From Roseiarcus sp963709185 (GTDB lineage: Bacteria; Pseudomonadota; Alphaproteobacteria; Rhizobiales; Beijerinckiaceae): DNA of 64,000 nucleotides. Under the pieces are notes generated by a model. That model saw only the letters and a program-made list of their open reading frames with translations, was not told the DNA's origin and did no database searches. Of this stretch, positions 35,154-46,720 are shown one piece after another. Within the stretch, counting starts at the first letter, position 1. Every line of letters starts with the position of its first letter. The translations under genes were made by a program, and so were the position numbers. The stretch is from positions 496,001 through 560,000 of the forward strand of contig CAVPVQ010000015.1 of NCBI GenBank assembly GCA_963709185.1. The letters are read 5' to 3'.

Positions 35154-35404
35154 GACCGCCAATCATTGCGCCGGCCGCGGGGCGCGGTCCCAAGACAAGG
35201 CGGCGACTGAATTGTCGAACGGAGATACTATCCTCCATTCGCGCCGGTTTGGGAATCGGCGGCGTGCGCCTGCACGTTCGCCCGGCATCCGCGGACGACT
35301 TGCAAGCAATCGTCTTCGCGCCGATATTCGGCCCCAGCTCAGGGGCCGGGGAATGTTCCCCGGTCAGGCAAGCGGCTCCGTCGACGGACGGGAGGGCGCT
35401 GATC
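35154..35404. promoter_or_regulatory. Divergent region between two cyclase genes
   Basis: 251 bp shared by two divergent paralogous cyclase genes, so it holds both promoters. No consensus CRP-like site (TGTGA-N6-TCACA) was seen. Several dyad-like GC-rich stretches are present (e.g. around 35339-35358) but none is convincing as an operator. Confidence 0.4.
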
Positions 35405-36635
35405 ATGTCTGCAACGTCGGCGCCCGCTCAGCCCCAGCCGGTGAAGGAGTCTGCCGCGCCCCTCGACATGGGTGCGGTGGCGGCCTGGCTGATCGACGGG
35501 GCCCGTTCTGCGTCACGCGCAGAAGATGTGCTGACGGAACTCTGCAATCGCCTCGCCGGTTGCGGCCTGCCGCTCTGGCGGGTGGCGGTCTACGTGAACA
35601 CGCTTCATCCGCAGATTCTCGCGCGCCGCTTCCTGTGGCGCCCGGGCGGAGTGGCTGACGTCGCCGAGGCGCCCTTCGAAATGGCGTCGGACGACGCGTT
35701 CCGAGGCAGCCCGATCACTCGCATCCGTACGACCGGCGAAACGATCCGGCGCCGGCTCGCCGACCCCGAATGCCCGATGGATTTCAAGTTTCTCGACGAC
35801 ATGCGAAGCGAGGAGGTGACGGACTACCTCGCCGCGCCGCTGCGCTTCACCAACGGCGAAATCCATGCGGCCTCTTTCACCACGCGCCAGGCGGGCGGCT
35901 TCACCGACGCGCAGATCGCCGAGATCGAGGCGATCCTCCCGCCCCTCTCACGCGTCGCCGAGGTGCGCGCACTGCGGCGCACCGCGATCAGCCTGCTCGA
36001 CGCCTATGTCGGCCATGAAGCCGGCGAGCGCATTCTGGCGGGGCGTATCAGGCGCGGCGACACCGAGACGATCCGCGCCGTCATCTGGCTCTCGGACATG
36101 CGCGGCTTCACCGCGCTCGCCGACCGCGTGCCGCCGCAGGCGCTGATCGAGCTGCTCAACCGGTTCTACGATTGCCTGGTGCCGCCGATCGAGGCCGAGC
36201 GCGGCGAAGTGCTGAAATTCATGGGCGACGGCCTGCTCGCGATCTTCCGCATCGCGGACGACGCACCGGCGGACGAGGCTTGCGCCCGCGCCTTGCGGGC
36301 GGCGAGGCAGGCCAAGGCGAAGATCGAAGCGTTGCCGGCCGACAGCGCCGCGGCGAGCGAGGCGCGGCTGCGCTTCGGGCTTGCTCTGCATGTCGGCGAG
36401 GCGCTCTACGGCAATATCGGCGGGGGAGGCCGCCTCGATTTCACCTGCATCGGCCCGGCCGTCAACATGGCGGCGCGCATCGAGAAGCTCGCCAGCAAGC
36501 TCGGCCGCGTGATCCTCGGATCGACCGCCTTCGCGCGAGCATCTGCCGGACGAATTCACCGCGCTGGGCGAATTCGAACTCGCCGGATTTCGCAGCGCCG
36601 AGACGGTGTTCGGCCTGCGCGAAGACGGGGCGTGA
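35405..36635 (+). CDS. Class III adenylate/guanylate cyclase, C terminus frameshifted
   Basis: Paralogue of the divergent cyclase gene. From the ATG at 35405, an N-terminal sensory region (AVYVNTLHPQILARRFLWRPGG) matches the sister's LHPIYEGRLFRW, then a CYCc domain: IWLSDMRGFTALADR, GEVLKFMGDGLLAIFRI, GLALHVGEALYGNIGGGGRLDFTCIGPAVNMAARI. After STAFA the frame is lost. Removing one C at 36536 restores EHLPDEFTALGEFELAGFRSAETVFGLRED and a stop at 36633-36635, giving about 409 residues, close to the sister. As read, the frame would run on to 36820 and overlap ppdK. The catalytic core precedes the shift. Confidence 0.88.
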
Positions 36636-36656
36636 AGAGCGCGGGCGATCTGGCGC

Positions 36657-39335
<2,679 letters not shown>

Positions 39336-39421
39336 CGTCGGTTCCCTGCAAGAAATGAATGCTCGCGCGGCGCCGTGAGGCGCCGGTGCGCGTCACGAAA
39401 ATCGCTCTTCGTTCGCGCCCG

Positions 39422-40000
39422 TCAACGGTGCGCGCGAAGCCCCAGGCCAAAACTGACCCATCCGGCCCCGTTGAACAACAAATCAACGCCGAGAAGGGTT
39501 CCCAGCACCCAGATGGAATCGGCCGGCCAATGGGTGACGATGATCAGCCCCAGCAGAATGGTGACCGCGCCGGCCACGAACACCAGCAGGCGCGGCTGCT
39601 CGACGGGAAGCTGCAGCGCCAGATAGAGGCGAACGACGCCCGCCGCGATCAGGCCGGCTCCGAGGACCAACGTCAGCACCACCGATGCGAAACCGGAGTC
39701 GAAAATGCAGACCAGGCCGACAAACAGATAGAGCACGCCGCCGATCATCCAGAGGAAGAACTTGCTCCAGGCCTGCGCGTGCGCGCCGATGCCGATCTCC
39801 GCGGCGCCGCCGATCAGGAAAACCACTCCGTTGACGATGACCGTCGCATTGGTCGCCGGCCACGCGAAAATCACGGCGATCGCGCCGAGCGCGATCAGCA
39901 ACGCGCCGAACGCGACGATGGCGCCCCATTTGTCGTGAAGTCGATGAATCGCGCCGCCCAGGCTATGAGCTTCCCGCCCCGGCTCCGTCGAGTCGGACAT
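39422..40000 (-). CDS. HdeD family membrane protein
   Basis: 192 residues from the ATG at 40000 with GGGGAGAA upstream. Six membrane helices in three hairpin pairs (WGAIVAFGALLIALGAIAVIFAWPATN, VIVNGVVFLIGGAAEIGIG, FFLWMIGGVLYLFVGLVCIF, ...) typical of DUF308/HdeD. The short hydrophilic N terminus is normal. HdeD proteins are linked to acid or general stress tolerance, with no known biochemical activity. Located between ppdK and hrcA on the same strand. Confidence 0.85.
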   Translation of the reverse strand: MSDSTEPGREAHSLGGAIHRLHDKWGAIVAFGALLIALGAIAVIFAWPATNATVIVNGVVFLIGGAAEIGIGAHAQAWSKFFLWMIGGVLYLFVGLVCIFDSGFASVVLTLVLGAGLIAAGVVRLYLALQLPVEQPRLLVFVAGAVTILLGLIIVTHWPADSIWVLGTLLGVDLLFNGAGWVSFGLGLRAHR

Positions 40001-40069
40001 GCCGTTCTCCCCTTCATTGAGGCGCCGCAAGCCGAATGTGCGCCCTCGTCCGCGCGCCTCGACCGCACC

Positions 40070-41158
40070 TCACCGCACCCGCATGAGGTCCCCGAGCACC
40101 CGCGCGGTATATTCCACCATCGGCACGATGCGCCCGTAGTTGAGGCGGGTTGGCCCTATGACGCCCAGCACGCCGGCGATTTTCCGATCGCCGTCGCGCA
40201 ACGGGGCGGCGATCATCGACGACCCCGAAAGGGAAAACAGCTTGTTCTCCGAACCGATGAAAATCTTCACGCCGTCGCCGCTTTCCGCGCGGTGAAGAAG
40301 ATCGATGACATCGGTCTTTGTTTCAAGGTCGGCGAACAGCAGCCGGATGCGCTCCAGATCGTCCTGGACGCGCAGATCTCCCAACAGGTTGGCCTGGCCG
40401 CGCACGATCAATTGCTGGCGTTGTTCCTCAACCCCGCCCCAGAAGGCCATTCCCGCGTCGACGAGACGGGTCGTCAGGCTGTCGAGCTCGTTCTGCGCGG
40501 CGCGGCGCGCCGCTTCGATGTCGGCGCGCGCCTCGACAAGGGTGCGCCCGCGCACCCGCGCGTTGAGGTAGTTGGCCGCTTCGACCAGCGCCGAAGCCGG
40601 CATGCCCGCCGGCGTGTCGACGATGCGATTCTCGACCGAGCCGTCCTCCGAGACAAGCACGGCGAGCGCCTTTTCCGGTTCGAGGCGGACGAATTCGATG
40701 TGTTTCAGCCGAACATTGTCCTTGGTGGTGAGGACGACACCCGCCCCGCGCGTCAAATCCGACAGCAGGCTCGTCGTTTCGCTCAAGGCGCCTTCGAAGC
40801 CGCGCCCTTCGGCGGCGGCCTTGACTTCCTTGTCGATGCGCGTGCGTTCGGCGTTGGTGAGGTTGCCGAACTCCAGCAGCGCGTCGACGAAGAAGCGCAG
40901 ACCCAGCTCGGTCGGCATACGTCCGGCGCTGACATGCGGCGCGTAGATCAGCCCCAATTCTTCGAGGTCCTGCATCACATTGCGCACGGAGGCGGGCGAC
41001 AGCGAGACCGGCAACAGGCGCGACAGATTGCGCGATCCAACGGGTTCGCCGCTGGCGAGATAGGAATCGACAATGCGCCGGAAAATGTCGCGCGAACGGG
41101 AATCCAAATTCGCCAAGGCGCTTGGCTCAGCCGGCGTCCTTTCCGTGGTTCCACCCAT
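40070..41158 (-). CDS. hrcA: Heat-inducible transcription repressor HrcA
   Basis: 362 residues from the ATG at 41158 (MGGTTERT). N-terminal winged helix (RSRDIFRRIVDSYLASGEPVGSRNLSRLL, SPASVRNVMQDLEELGLIYAPHVSAGRMPTELG) and HrcA GAF-like domain (LNYGRIVPMVEYTARVLGDLM at the end). Represses chaperone operons via CIRCE. Here it is not followed by grpE or dnaK; instead hdeD and ppdK lie downstream. No CIRCE inverted repeat (TTAGCACTC / GAGTGCTAA) was seen in the adjacent divergent region, so its targets lie elsewhere. Confidence 0.95.
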   Translation of the reverse strand: MGGTTERTPAEPSALANLDSRSRDIFRRIVDSYLASGEPVGSRNLSRLLPVSLSPASVRNVMQDLEELGLIYAPHVSAGRMPTELGLRFFVDALLEFGNLTNAERTRIDKEVKAAAEGRGFEGALSETTSLLSDLTRGAGVVLTTKDNVRLKHIEFVRLEPEKALAVLVSEDGSVENRIVDTPAGMPASALVEAANYLNARVRGRTLVEARADIEAARRAAQNELDSLTTRLVDAGMAFWGGVEEQRQQLIVRGQANLLGDLRVQDDLERIRLLFADLETKTDVIDLLHRAESGDGVKIFIGSENKLFSLSGSSMIAAPLRDGDRKIAGVLGVIGPTRLNYGRIVPMVEYTARVLGDLMRVR

Positions 41159-41291
41159 AGGCGGCACAATGCCGTCAAGGCGCCGCCAGCGCAAGCGCAC
41201 CAACGGGCCGCGCGCGAACTGAGCCCGCTTGAAAACGCGGCGCCGCGCGGCCATAGCTATCGCCTGGCTCCGCCATCAGGACCTGACGCCC

Positions 41292-42482
41292 ATGGATTCC
41301 GACGCCGCTCCGTTCAAATGGGACGATCCGTTCCGCCTCGAGGCGCAATTGACCGACGACGAGCGGCAGATCCGCGACGCCGCGCAGGCCTACGCGCAAG
41401 ACAGGCTGCAGCCTCGCATCGTCGAGGCCTATGAGAAGGAAGCGGTCGAACCCGAGATATTCCGTGAGATGGGCGCGCTCGGGCTGCTGGGCATGACCTT
41501 GCCCGAAAAATACGGCTGCGCGGGCGCCAATTACGTCTCCTACGGCCTGGTGGCGCGCGAAGTGGAGCGGGTCGATTCCGGCTACCGCTCGATGATGAGC
41601 GTGCAGTCTTCGCTGGTGATGTTTCCGATCTACGCCTATGGCGACGAAACGCAGCGTGAGAAATATCTGCCGAGACTGGCGAGCGGCGAGTGGATCGGCT
41701 GTTTTGGCCTGACCGAAGCCGAGGCCGGTTCCGACCCCGGCTCGATGAAGACCCGGGCCGAACCGGTGGACGGCGGCTACCGGCTGACCGGCTCCAAGCT
41801 CTGGATATCCAACGCGCCGATCGCCGATGTCTTCGTCATCTGGGCGAAGTCATCCGCCCATCGCGGCCAGATTCGCGGCTTCATCCTGGAAAAGGGGATG
41901 AAGGGGCTTTCGACGGCGAAAATCGACGGAAAGCTCTCGCTGCGCGCCTCGATCACCGGCGAGATCGTGATGGAGGATATCGAAGTCCCCGCTGGACAGA
42001 TGCTGCCCAACGTCTCCGGGCTGAAAGGGCCGTTCGGTTGCCTCAACCGCGCGCGCTACGGCATTTCCTGGGGCGCAATGGGCGCCGCGGAGGATTGCTG
42101 GCGCCGGTCGCGCGACTACGCCCTGGAGCGCAAGCAGTTCGGCCGGCCGCTCGCCGCGACGCAACTCGTTCAGAAGAAGCTCGCGGACATGCAGACCGAA
42201 ATCGCGCTCGGACTGCAGGCCTCGCTGCGCGTCGGGCGACTGATCGACGAAGGGCAATGGGCGCCCGAAATGATCTCGCTGGTCAAGCGCAACAATTGCG
42301 GCAAGGCGCTCGATGTCGCGCGCGCGGCGCGCGACATTCACGGCGCCAACGGCATTTCGGGCGGCTATCACGTCATGCGCCATGCGCAGAATCTCGAGTC
42401 GGTGAACACCTATGAAGGCGCGCATGATGTGCATGCGCTGATCCTCGGGCGCGCGCAGACCGGGCTGCAGGCGTTTTTCTAG
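41292..42482 (+). CDS. gcdH: Glutaryl-CoA dehydrogenase (acyl-CoA dehydrogenase family)
   Basis: 396 residues from the ATG at 41292. The FAD/acyl-CoA dehydrogenase fold is complete: LTDDERQIRDAAQAYAQD, GCFGLTEAEAGSDPGSM, KLWISNAPIADVFVIWAK, CWRRSRDYALERKQFGRPL. The catalytic-base region ends with NTYEGAHDVHALILGRAQTG, the form specific to glutaryl-CoA dehydrogenase. It oxidatively decarboxylates glutaryl-CoA to crotonyl-CoA in lysine, tryptophan and aromatic degradation. Divergent from hrcA; single gene. Confidence 0.93.
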   Translation: MDSDAAPFKWDDPFRLEAQLTDDERQIRDAAQAYAQDRLQPRIVEAYEKEAVEPEIFREMGALGLLGMTLPEKYGCAGANYVSYGLVAREVERVDSGYRSMMSVQSSLVMFPIYAYGDETQREKYLPRLASGEWIGCFGLTEAEAGSDPGSMKTRAEPVDGGYRLTGSKLWISNAPIADVFVIWAKSSAHRGQIRGFILEKGMKGLSTAKIDGKLSLRASITGEIVMEDIEVPAGQMLPNVSGLKGPFGCLNRARYGISWGAMGAAEDCWRRSRDYALERKQFGRPLAATQLVQKKLADMQTEIALGLQASLRVGRLIDEGQWAPEMISLVKRNNCGKALDVARAARDIHGANGISGGYHVMRHAQNLESVNTYEGAHDVHALILGRAQTGLQAFF

Positions 42483-42692
42483 CGGCCTCGGCATCCGGGC
42501 GCGGCGAGACGACAAGCGCGCATCCGCGTTCGGCGTTTTTTTGTCGCCTTCCGTCCAACTGTCTATGATTGCAGTCTTTTTTGGCCATGCGCCGCGACGA
42601 CGGGTCGGGCGATGGGCTTTTGACGGGCAAATGCCTATATTGCACCGCACAATAAATGTCAGCGGCGCCTCAAGAATGCAAGGGAATCGGCG

Positions 42693-43670
42693 ATGGGATT
42701 GATCGAACAGGCGCGCGCTATCGTGGGCGCGAAGGCGCCGGCGCGGGCGTGGCCTCCGCGACGTCTTTCGCTGGCCCTGCAGGGCGGCGGCTCGTTCGGC
42801 GCATTCACCTGGGGCGTTCTCGATCGGCTGCTTGAGGAGAACGACATCGCGTTCGAGGCGATCAGCGGCGCGAGCGCAGGCGCGATCAACGCCGTTCTGC
42901 TCGCCTCGGGCATGATCGAGGGTCGCGCGGAGGCCGGAGCGAAGCTCGCCCGGTTCTGGAGGCGGATGAGCGACGCCGCGTCGTTCCTGCCGGCGGCCTC
43001 CCCCGCCGTGGCCGCGATGGGCGGCGGTTTCGGCCTTTTTCCGCGGCTGTCGCCCTATCTGTTCAATCCGTTCGACCTCAATCCGCTGCGCGAGGCGCTG
43101 GTCGCGGAAATCGATTTCGAACGGCTGCGCGCGCACTCGTCGGTCAAATTGCTGATCGGCGCGACGGGGGTGCGCGACGGCCGCCTGCGAGTCTTTCGCG
43201 AGTCGGAATTGACCGTCGAGGCGGCGCTCGCGTCGGCGTGCCTGCCGCTGCTCCATCATACCGTCGAGGTCGACGGCGAGGCCTATTGGGACGGCGGCTA
43301 TGTCGCCAATCCGCCGCTAATTCCGCTGGCGCTGGCGTCCGAGACCGCCGATCTGCTGGTCGTGCAGGTGACGCCGACCACGACGGAGCGGTTGCCGACG
43401 ACGCCGCGCGAAATCGTCAAGAGGCTCGACCAGATCAACTTCAACGCAACCCTCAACGCCGAGATCGCGGCGCTGAAGCTCGCGAAAAGTCTGGGCGCGG
43501 CGCCCAAGCTGCGCCGCCTGCGCATCCATCGAATCTCCGCCCAGGACGAATTCGAAGGGCTGGCGGATGAAAATGCTGCGAACCTCGGCTGGCGATTTCT
43601 GGAGCGCCTCCATGAGAGCGGCCGCACCGCGGCCGAAGCGTGGATCGCGCAGCCGGCGGCGCAGGCCTAG
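42693..43670 (+). CDS. Patatin-like phospholipase
   Basis: 325 residues. Patatin signature: oxyanion hole GGGSFGAFTWGVLDRL after LALQ, nucleophile Ser in SGASAGAIN (GxSxG) and the catalytic Asp in WDGGYVANPPL (DGG). It is a cytoplasmic or secreted acyl hydrolase of unknown lipid substrate; no signal peptide is seen. The 210-bp gap before it is AT-richer near 42640 (promoter-like), but no site was fixed. Confidence 0.9.
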   Translation: MGLIEQARAIVGAKAPARAWPPRRLSLALQGGGSFGAFTWGVLDRLLEENDIAFEAISGASAGAINAVLLASGMIEGRAEAGAKLARFWRRMSDAASFLPAASPAVAAMGGGFGLFPRLSPYLFNPFDLNPLREALVAEIDFERLRAHSSVKLLIGATGVRDGRLRVFRESELTVEAALASACLPLLHHTVEVDGEAYWDGGYVANPPLIPLALASETADLLVVQVTPTTTERLPTTPREIVKRLDQINFNATLNAEIAALKLAKSLGAAPKLRRLRIHRISAQDEFEGLADENAANLGWRFLERLHESGRTAAEAWIAQPAAQA

Positions 43671-43689
43671 CGGCGTCGGCGCCATGCGA

Positions 43690-44298
43690 CTATCGCGCGA
43701 CGCGAACCGTCCAATCCAGCCCCTCCTCCAGGCGATCGTTGCCCCAGAAAATCTCGCCGTCCGCCGCAACCAGGTTCGGCGCGCCGAAAATGCCCATGCT
43801 CTCAGCGAAGGCCGTCTCGGCGCACAGCTTGTCCTTCACCTCCGCGCTCGCGGCGCGTTCCAGAATCTCGCTGGCGTCAAGCCCCAGCCGTTCCAGAATG
43901 CCAACGATTGTCGAACGTTCGGCGATAGACCGACCCTCCCCGAACTCCGCCGCATAGATCGCGCGGGAGAACCCGGGCCGCTGCGCGTCGCCAAGCGCCA
44001 GCGCCGCGCGCGCGGCGAGCAAACTGTTCTGCGGAAAGGGCTCGGGGCGCTGCAGCGGCAGGCCGTGGCGCGCGCAGATTCGCTTGAGGTCGCGCCACAT
44101 ATAGCGCCCCTTGGCGGGGTTGAGGTTGAAGGGCGAGTCCGTCATGCCGCGCGACGCGAAGATCGGGCCGAGCAGAAATGGGCGCCAGTTCAACGCGACG
44201 CCGCGTTCGACCGCAAGCGCCTCGACCCGCATCGCCGCGGGATAGGAATAGCTGCTGGCGAACTCGTACCAGAAATCGGCGCGAAGGGCCGCCTGCAA
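43690..44298 (-). CDS. 2-hydroxychromene-2-carboxylate isomerase-like (DsbA-fold)
   Basis: About 202 residues. DsbA/GST-kappa-like fold beginning ADFWYEFASSYSYPAAMRVEAL, where the Ser of SSYSY is the usual active-site residue in HCCA isomerases, ending SMGIFGAPNLVAADGEIFWGNDRLE (cis-Pro region). No CxxC, so not an oxidoreductase of the DsbA type. The start is uncertain: TTG at 44298 sits 1 bp after the tal stop and matches the family N terminus; ATG at 44355 would add 19 residues overlapping tal. The role may be naphthalene-type aromatic degradation or glutathione-related isomerisation; co-transcribed with tal. Confidence 0.82.
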   Translation of the reverse strand: MQAALRADFWYEFASSYSYPAAMRVEALAVERGVALNWRPFLLGPIFASRGMTDSPFNLNPAKGRYMWRDLKRICARHGLPLQRPEPFPQNSLLAARAALALGDAQRPGFSRAIYAAEFGEGRSIAERSTIVGILERLGLDASEILERAASAEVKDKLCAETAFAESMGIFGAPNLVAADGEIFWGNDRLEEGLDWTVRVAR

Positions 44299-44299
44299 T

Positions 44300-45253
44300 T
44301 CAAGCCGCCGCGGCAAGCCGCGCGCCGACGAGTTTGCGCAAGGAGCCGAGGTCATGCGCGAAGGTTCTGATGCCCTCAGCGAGCTTCTCGGTGGCCATCG
44401 CATCCTCGTTCATCATCCAGCGGAACGCCTTTTCGTCGAGCGCGATTTTTGACGGGGCGCCCTTGACCTGGTCCGGCGACAGCTTCCTGACCAAGGCGCC
44501 TTGATCCTTCGACAACTGATCGAGAAGCTGGGGCGAGATCGTCAGGCGATCGCAGCCGGCCAGCGCTTCGATTTCGCCAAGGTTGCGGAACGAGGCGCCC
44601 ATCACCACCGTCGAAACGCCGTAGGTTTTGAAATAGGCGTAGATGCTGCGCACCGAGACGACGCCGGGGTCGTTCTCGGCGGTATAGGGGCCGCCGCCGC
44701 TCTTGACGTGCCAGTCGAGGATGCGTCCGACAAACGGCGAAACCAAGAAGGCCTTGGCGTCGGCGCAGGCGACCGCCTGGGTCAGCGAAAAGATCAACGT
44801 GAGATTGCAGTCGATTCCTTCCTTCTGCAGCGTGGCGGCGGCTTGCGCGCCCTCCCATGTCGCGGCGATCTTGATCAAAATCCGTTCGCGGCTGACGCCG
44901 CGGCCCGCATAGTCGGCGATCAGTGCGCGCGCCTTGGCGATCGTCGCCGCGGTGTCGAACGACAGATCCGCGTCGACTTCGGTCGAAACCCGTCCGGGCA
45001 CGATGCGCGTCAGCTCGGCCCCGAAGTTGACGGCAAGACGATCGGCGACCGCGCCGACCGGCGCGCCGCCCTTGCGTCCCCATGCGACCGCCTCGTCAAT
45101 GAGGTGGTCGTAGCCGGGCAATTGCGCGGCCTTGAGGATCAACGTCGGATTGGTCGTCGAATCCGTCGGCTTGAAGTTGCGGATCGAGTCCATATCGCCG
45201 GTGTCGGCGACCACCGTGCTCATTGCGCGCAATTGTTCGAGCTTGGACGCCAT
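44300..45253 (-). CDS. tal: Transaldolase (TalB type)
   Basis: 317 residues from the ATG at 45253, the standard TalB length, with AAAGGAGT upstream. Transfers dihydroxyacetone between sedoheptulose-7-P and glyceraldehyde-3-P. Motifs: TVVADTGDMDSIRNFKPTDSTTNPTLILKAAQ, the Schiff-base Lys in RILIKIAATWEG, and CNLTLIFSLTQAVACADAKAFLVSPFVGRILDW. Pentose phosphate pathway, cytoplasmic. Followed immediately by the DsbA-like isomerase gene. Confidence 0.95.
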   Translation of the reverse strand: MASKLEQLRAMSTVVADTGDMDSIRNFKPTDSTTNPTLILKAAQLPGYDHLIDEAVAWGRKGGAPVGAVADRLAVNFGAELTRIVPGRVSTEVDADLSFDTAATIAKARALIADYAGRGVSRERILIKIAATWEGAQAAATLQKEGIDCNLTLIFSLTQAVACADAKAFLVSPFVGRILDWHVKSGGGPYTAENDPGVVSVRSIYAYFKTYGVSTVVMGASFRNLGEIEALAGCDRLTISPQLLDQLSKDQGALVRKLSPDQVKGAPSKIALDEKAFRWMMNEDAMATEKLAEGIRTFAHDLGSLRKLVGARLAAAA

Positions 45254-45616
45254 AGTTTGCACTCCTTTTCAGGAAATGAATCTGCCGCCATTCGACGCGC
45301 GGCGCAAGGCCTCAGCCCGGGTCTCAAACGGCGGGGATTCCCGTCCGTCCATCAATCGCGCCAGAGGCCGCCGGGGAGTCGCAGCGCTCACGCGCCACGG
45401 CGCACCATCGGACCGCGGTTGACCATCCGCTAAGGCGCGCGTCGGAAAACCCCTATTCTCTCGACACCAGCGGTTAACCCTAGAAGCAAACAGTGGCCGC
45501 GGTCGATCCGGGACCCTCGGTTCATGAAACGTTTAAGACGGTTGTTAACGCGCGCGAGACAAGCATGGCGCCGGCGAACCACAAAATTGTTTGTCGCCGC
45601 CACAAGAGAACATAAA
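45254..45616. other. Divergent intergenic region, tal / FecR gene
   Basis: 363 bp with no supported gene. It must contain the tal promoter (minus) and that of the FecR-CHASE2 pair (plus). A frame with Met at 45524 is continuous with the FecR protein, but its Arg-rich start precedes the better signal-peptide start. No RNA gene recognised. Confidence 0.35.
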
Positions 45617-46657
45617 ATGTCGGGCGTTCGACACGAAGCTATGCGGCGCCTGGTCCCGCTCCTTTTCATCGTCGGACCGATCCGCCGCACCGCCATCGCG
45701 CTCCTCGTTTCGGCGTTTGGAGCCGGGGCGGCGATGGCCGACGACTGGCAGGCCGTCAAGCTGCGCGGCGACGTCCTCGTATATTACAAAAATGCATGGG
45801 TCCGGCTGAACCGCGGCGACATTGTGTCGGACGACAGCGTCATACGGACGATGCAGGACGGCAATGTCGAGTTCAGCCGCGACAGCGAAATCATCGACAT
45901 CGCGCCAAACACGCAGATTCAGATCTTCGATCGGGTTGGCAAGCGCTTTACGACGGTCCGCCAGTTCTTCGGCTCGGTGTCCGTAAAGGCCAACGTCGAA
46001 AACGCACAGCACTTCTCCGTTCAGACTCCGTTTGTGGCGGCGATCGTCAAGGGCACCGTCTTCAGCGTCGCTTCCGGCGCGCAGAGCGCCGTCGTGCATG
46101 TCCAGCGCGGCAAGGTCCGTGTCGAAGACATCGCGCGGAAGCTGCATGTCGATGTGTTGCCCGGTCAGCAGGCGGCGGCGGGCGCCGTTTCCGCGCTCAC
46201 CATCTCCGGAACCGGCAAGCTCGGCCATGTCGCCACTGCCACGGGCCAGCCGGCCGCCGCGACGAGCAACGCGACGGCGGCGACGGCCACCGCGACCGCC
46301 GCCACAACCGCAGCCACCGCCACAGCCGCCACTGCGGCGTCCGCCGCCTCTGCGGCCTCCACGGCCAGCGGAGCTTCGGCGTCCGCCGGAGCCAGCGCGG
46401 GCAACGGGAATGGTAATGGAAATGGCAATGGGAACGGCGGCGGCAACGGCAATGGGAATGGCGGCGGCAAGGGCAACGGCAACGGGAACGGGAACGGCAA
46501 CGGCAACGGCAATGGCAACGGCAACGGGAATGGCGGCGGCAACGGGAACGGCGGCGGCAACGGCAATGGGAATGGCGGCAACGGGAATGGGAATGGGAAT
46601 GGGAATGGCGGCGGCAACGGGAATGGTCACGGCAAGGGCCACGGCGGCCCCAAATGA
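45617..46657 (+). CDS. FecR-domain periplasmic protein with Ala/Thr and Asn-Gly tails
   Basis: About 346 residues; ATG at 45617 (AAGAGA upstream) or the later ATG at 45641 both give a signal segment ending GAGAAMA. A FecR domain follows (VKLRGDVLVYYKNAWVRLNRGDIVSDDSVIRTMQDGNVEFSRDSEIIDIAPNTQI, then FSVQTPFVAAIVKGTVFSV). From about residue 213 the protein becomes Ala/Thr-rich (about 50 residues), then an 85-residue run of Gly-Asn pairs with GGG breaks ends in GHGKGHGGPK. This is not a TonB-linked sigma regulator; such FecR-like proteins in alphaproteobacteria sit next to CHASE2 sensors, as here (63-bp gap). Likely a surface or periplasmic scaffold. Confidence 0.85.
   Translation: MSGVRHEAMRRLVPLLFIVGPIRRTAIALLVSAFGAGAAMADDWQAVKLRGDVLVYYKNAWVRLNRGDIVSDDSVIRTMQDGNVEFSRDSEIIDIAPNTQIQIFDRVGKRFTTVRQFFGSVSVKANVENAQHFSVQTPFVAAIVKGTVFSVASGAQSAVVHVQRGKVRVEDIARKLHVDVLPGQQAAAGAVSALTISGTGKLGHVATATGQPAAATSNATAATATATAATTAATATAATAASAASAASTASGASASAGASAGNGNGNGNGNGNGGGNGNGNGGGKGNGNGNGNGNGNGNGNGNGNGGGNGNGGGNGNGNGGNGNGNGNGNGGGNGNGHGKGHGGPK
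46400..46654. repeat. Low-complexity Asn-Gly coding repeat
   Basis: About 255 bp of imperfect 6-bp and 9-bp units (GGCAAC/GGGAAT with GGCGGC inserts) encoding the Gly-Asn tail of the FecR-domain protein. The same stretch produces a long antisense frame of Pro/Phe/Leu that is a by-product of the repeat. Such tracts are prone to slippage, so length may vary between strains. Confidence 0.9.
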
Positions 46658-46720
46658 GACAGTCAATTGACGCACGCCGCGCCAGAGTGAGGACGCGCGG
46701 GGCGCATCCGGTCGGCCCGT

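Noticed and set aside
41159..41291. CIRCE element between hrcA and gcdH
   Set aside because: No TTAGCACTC/GAGTGCTAA-like inverted repeat is present in either orientation.
46165..46617. Long antisense frame of Pro/Phe/Leu
   Set aside because: It is the complement of the Asn-Gly coding repeat in the FecR-domain gene; no ribosome site and low-complexity composition.
46400..46654. CRISPR-like array
   Set aside because: The repeats are short, in-frame and without spacers; they encode the Gly-Asn tail.
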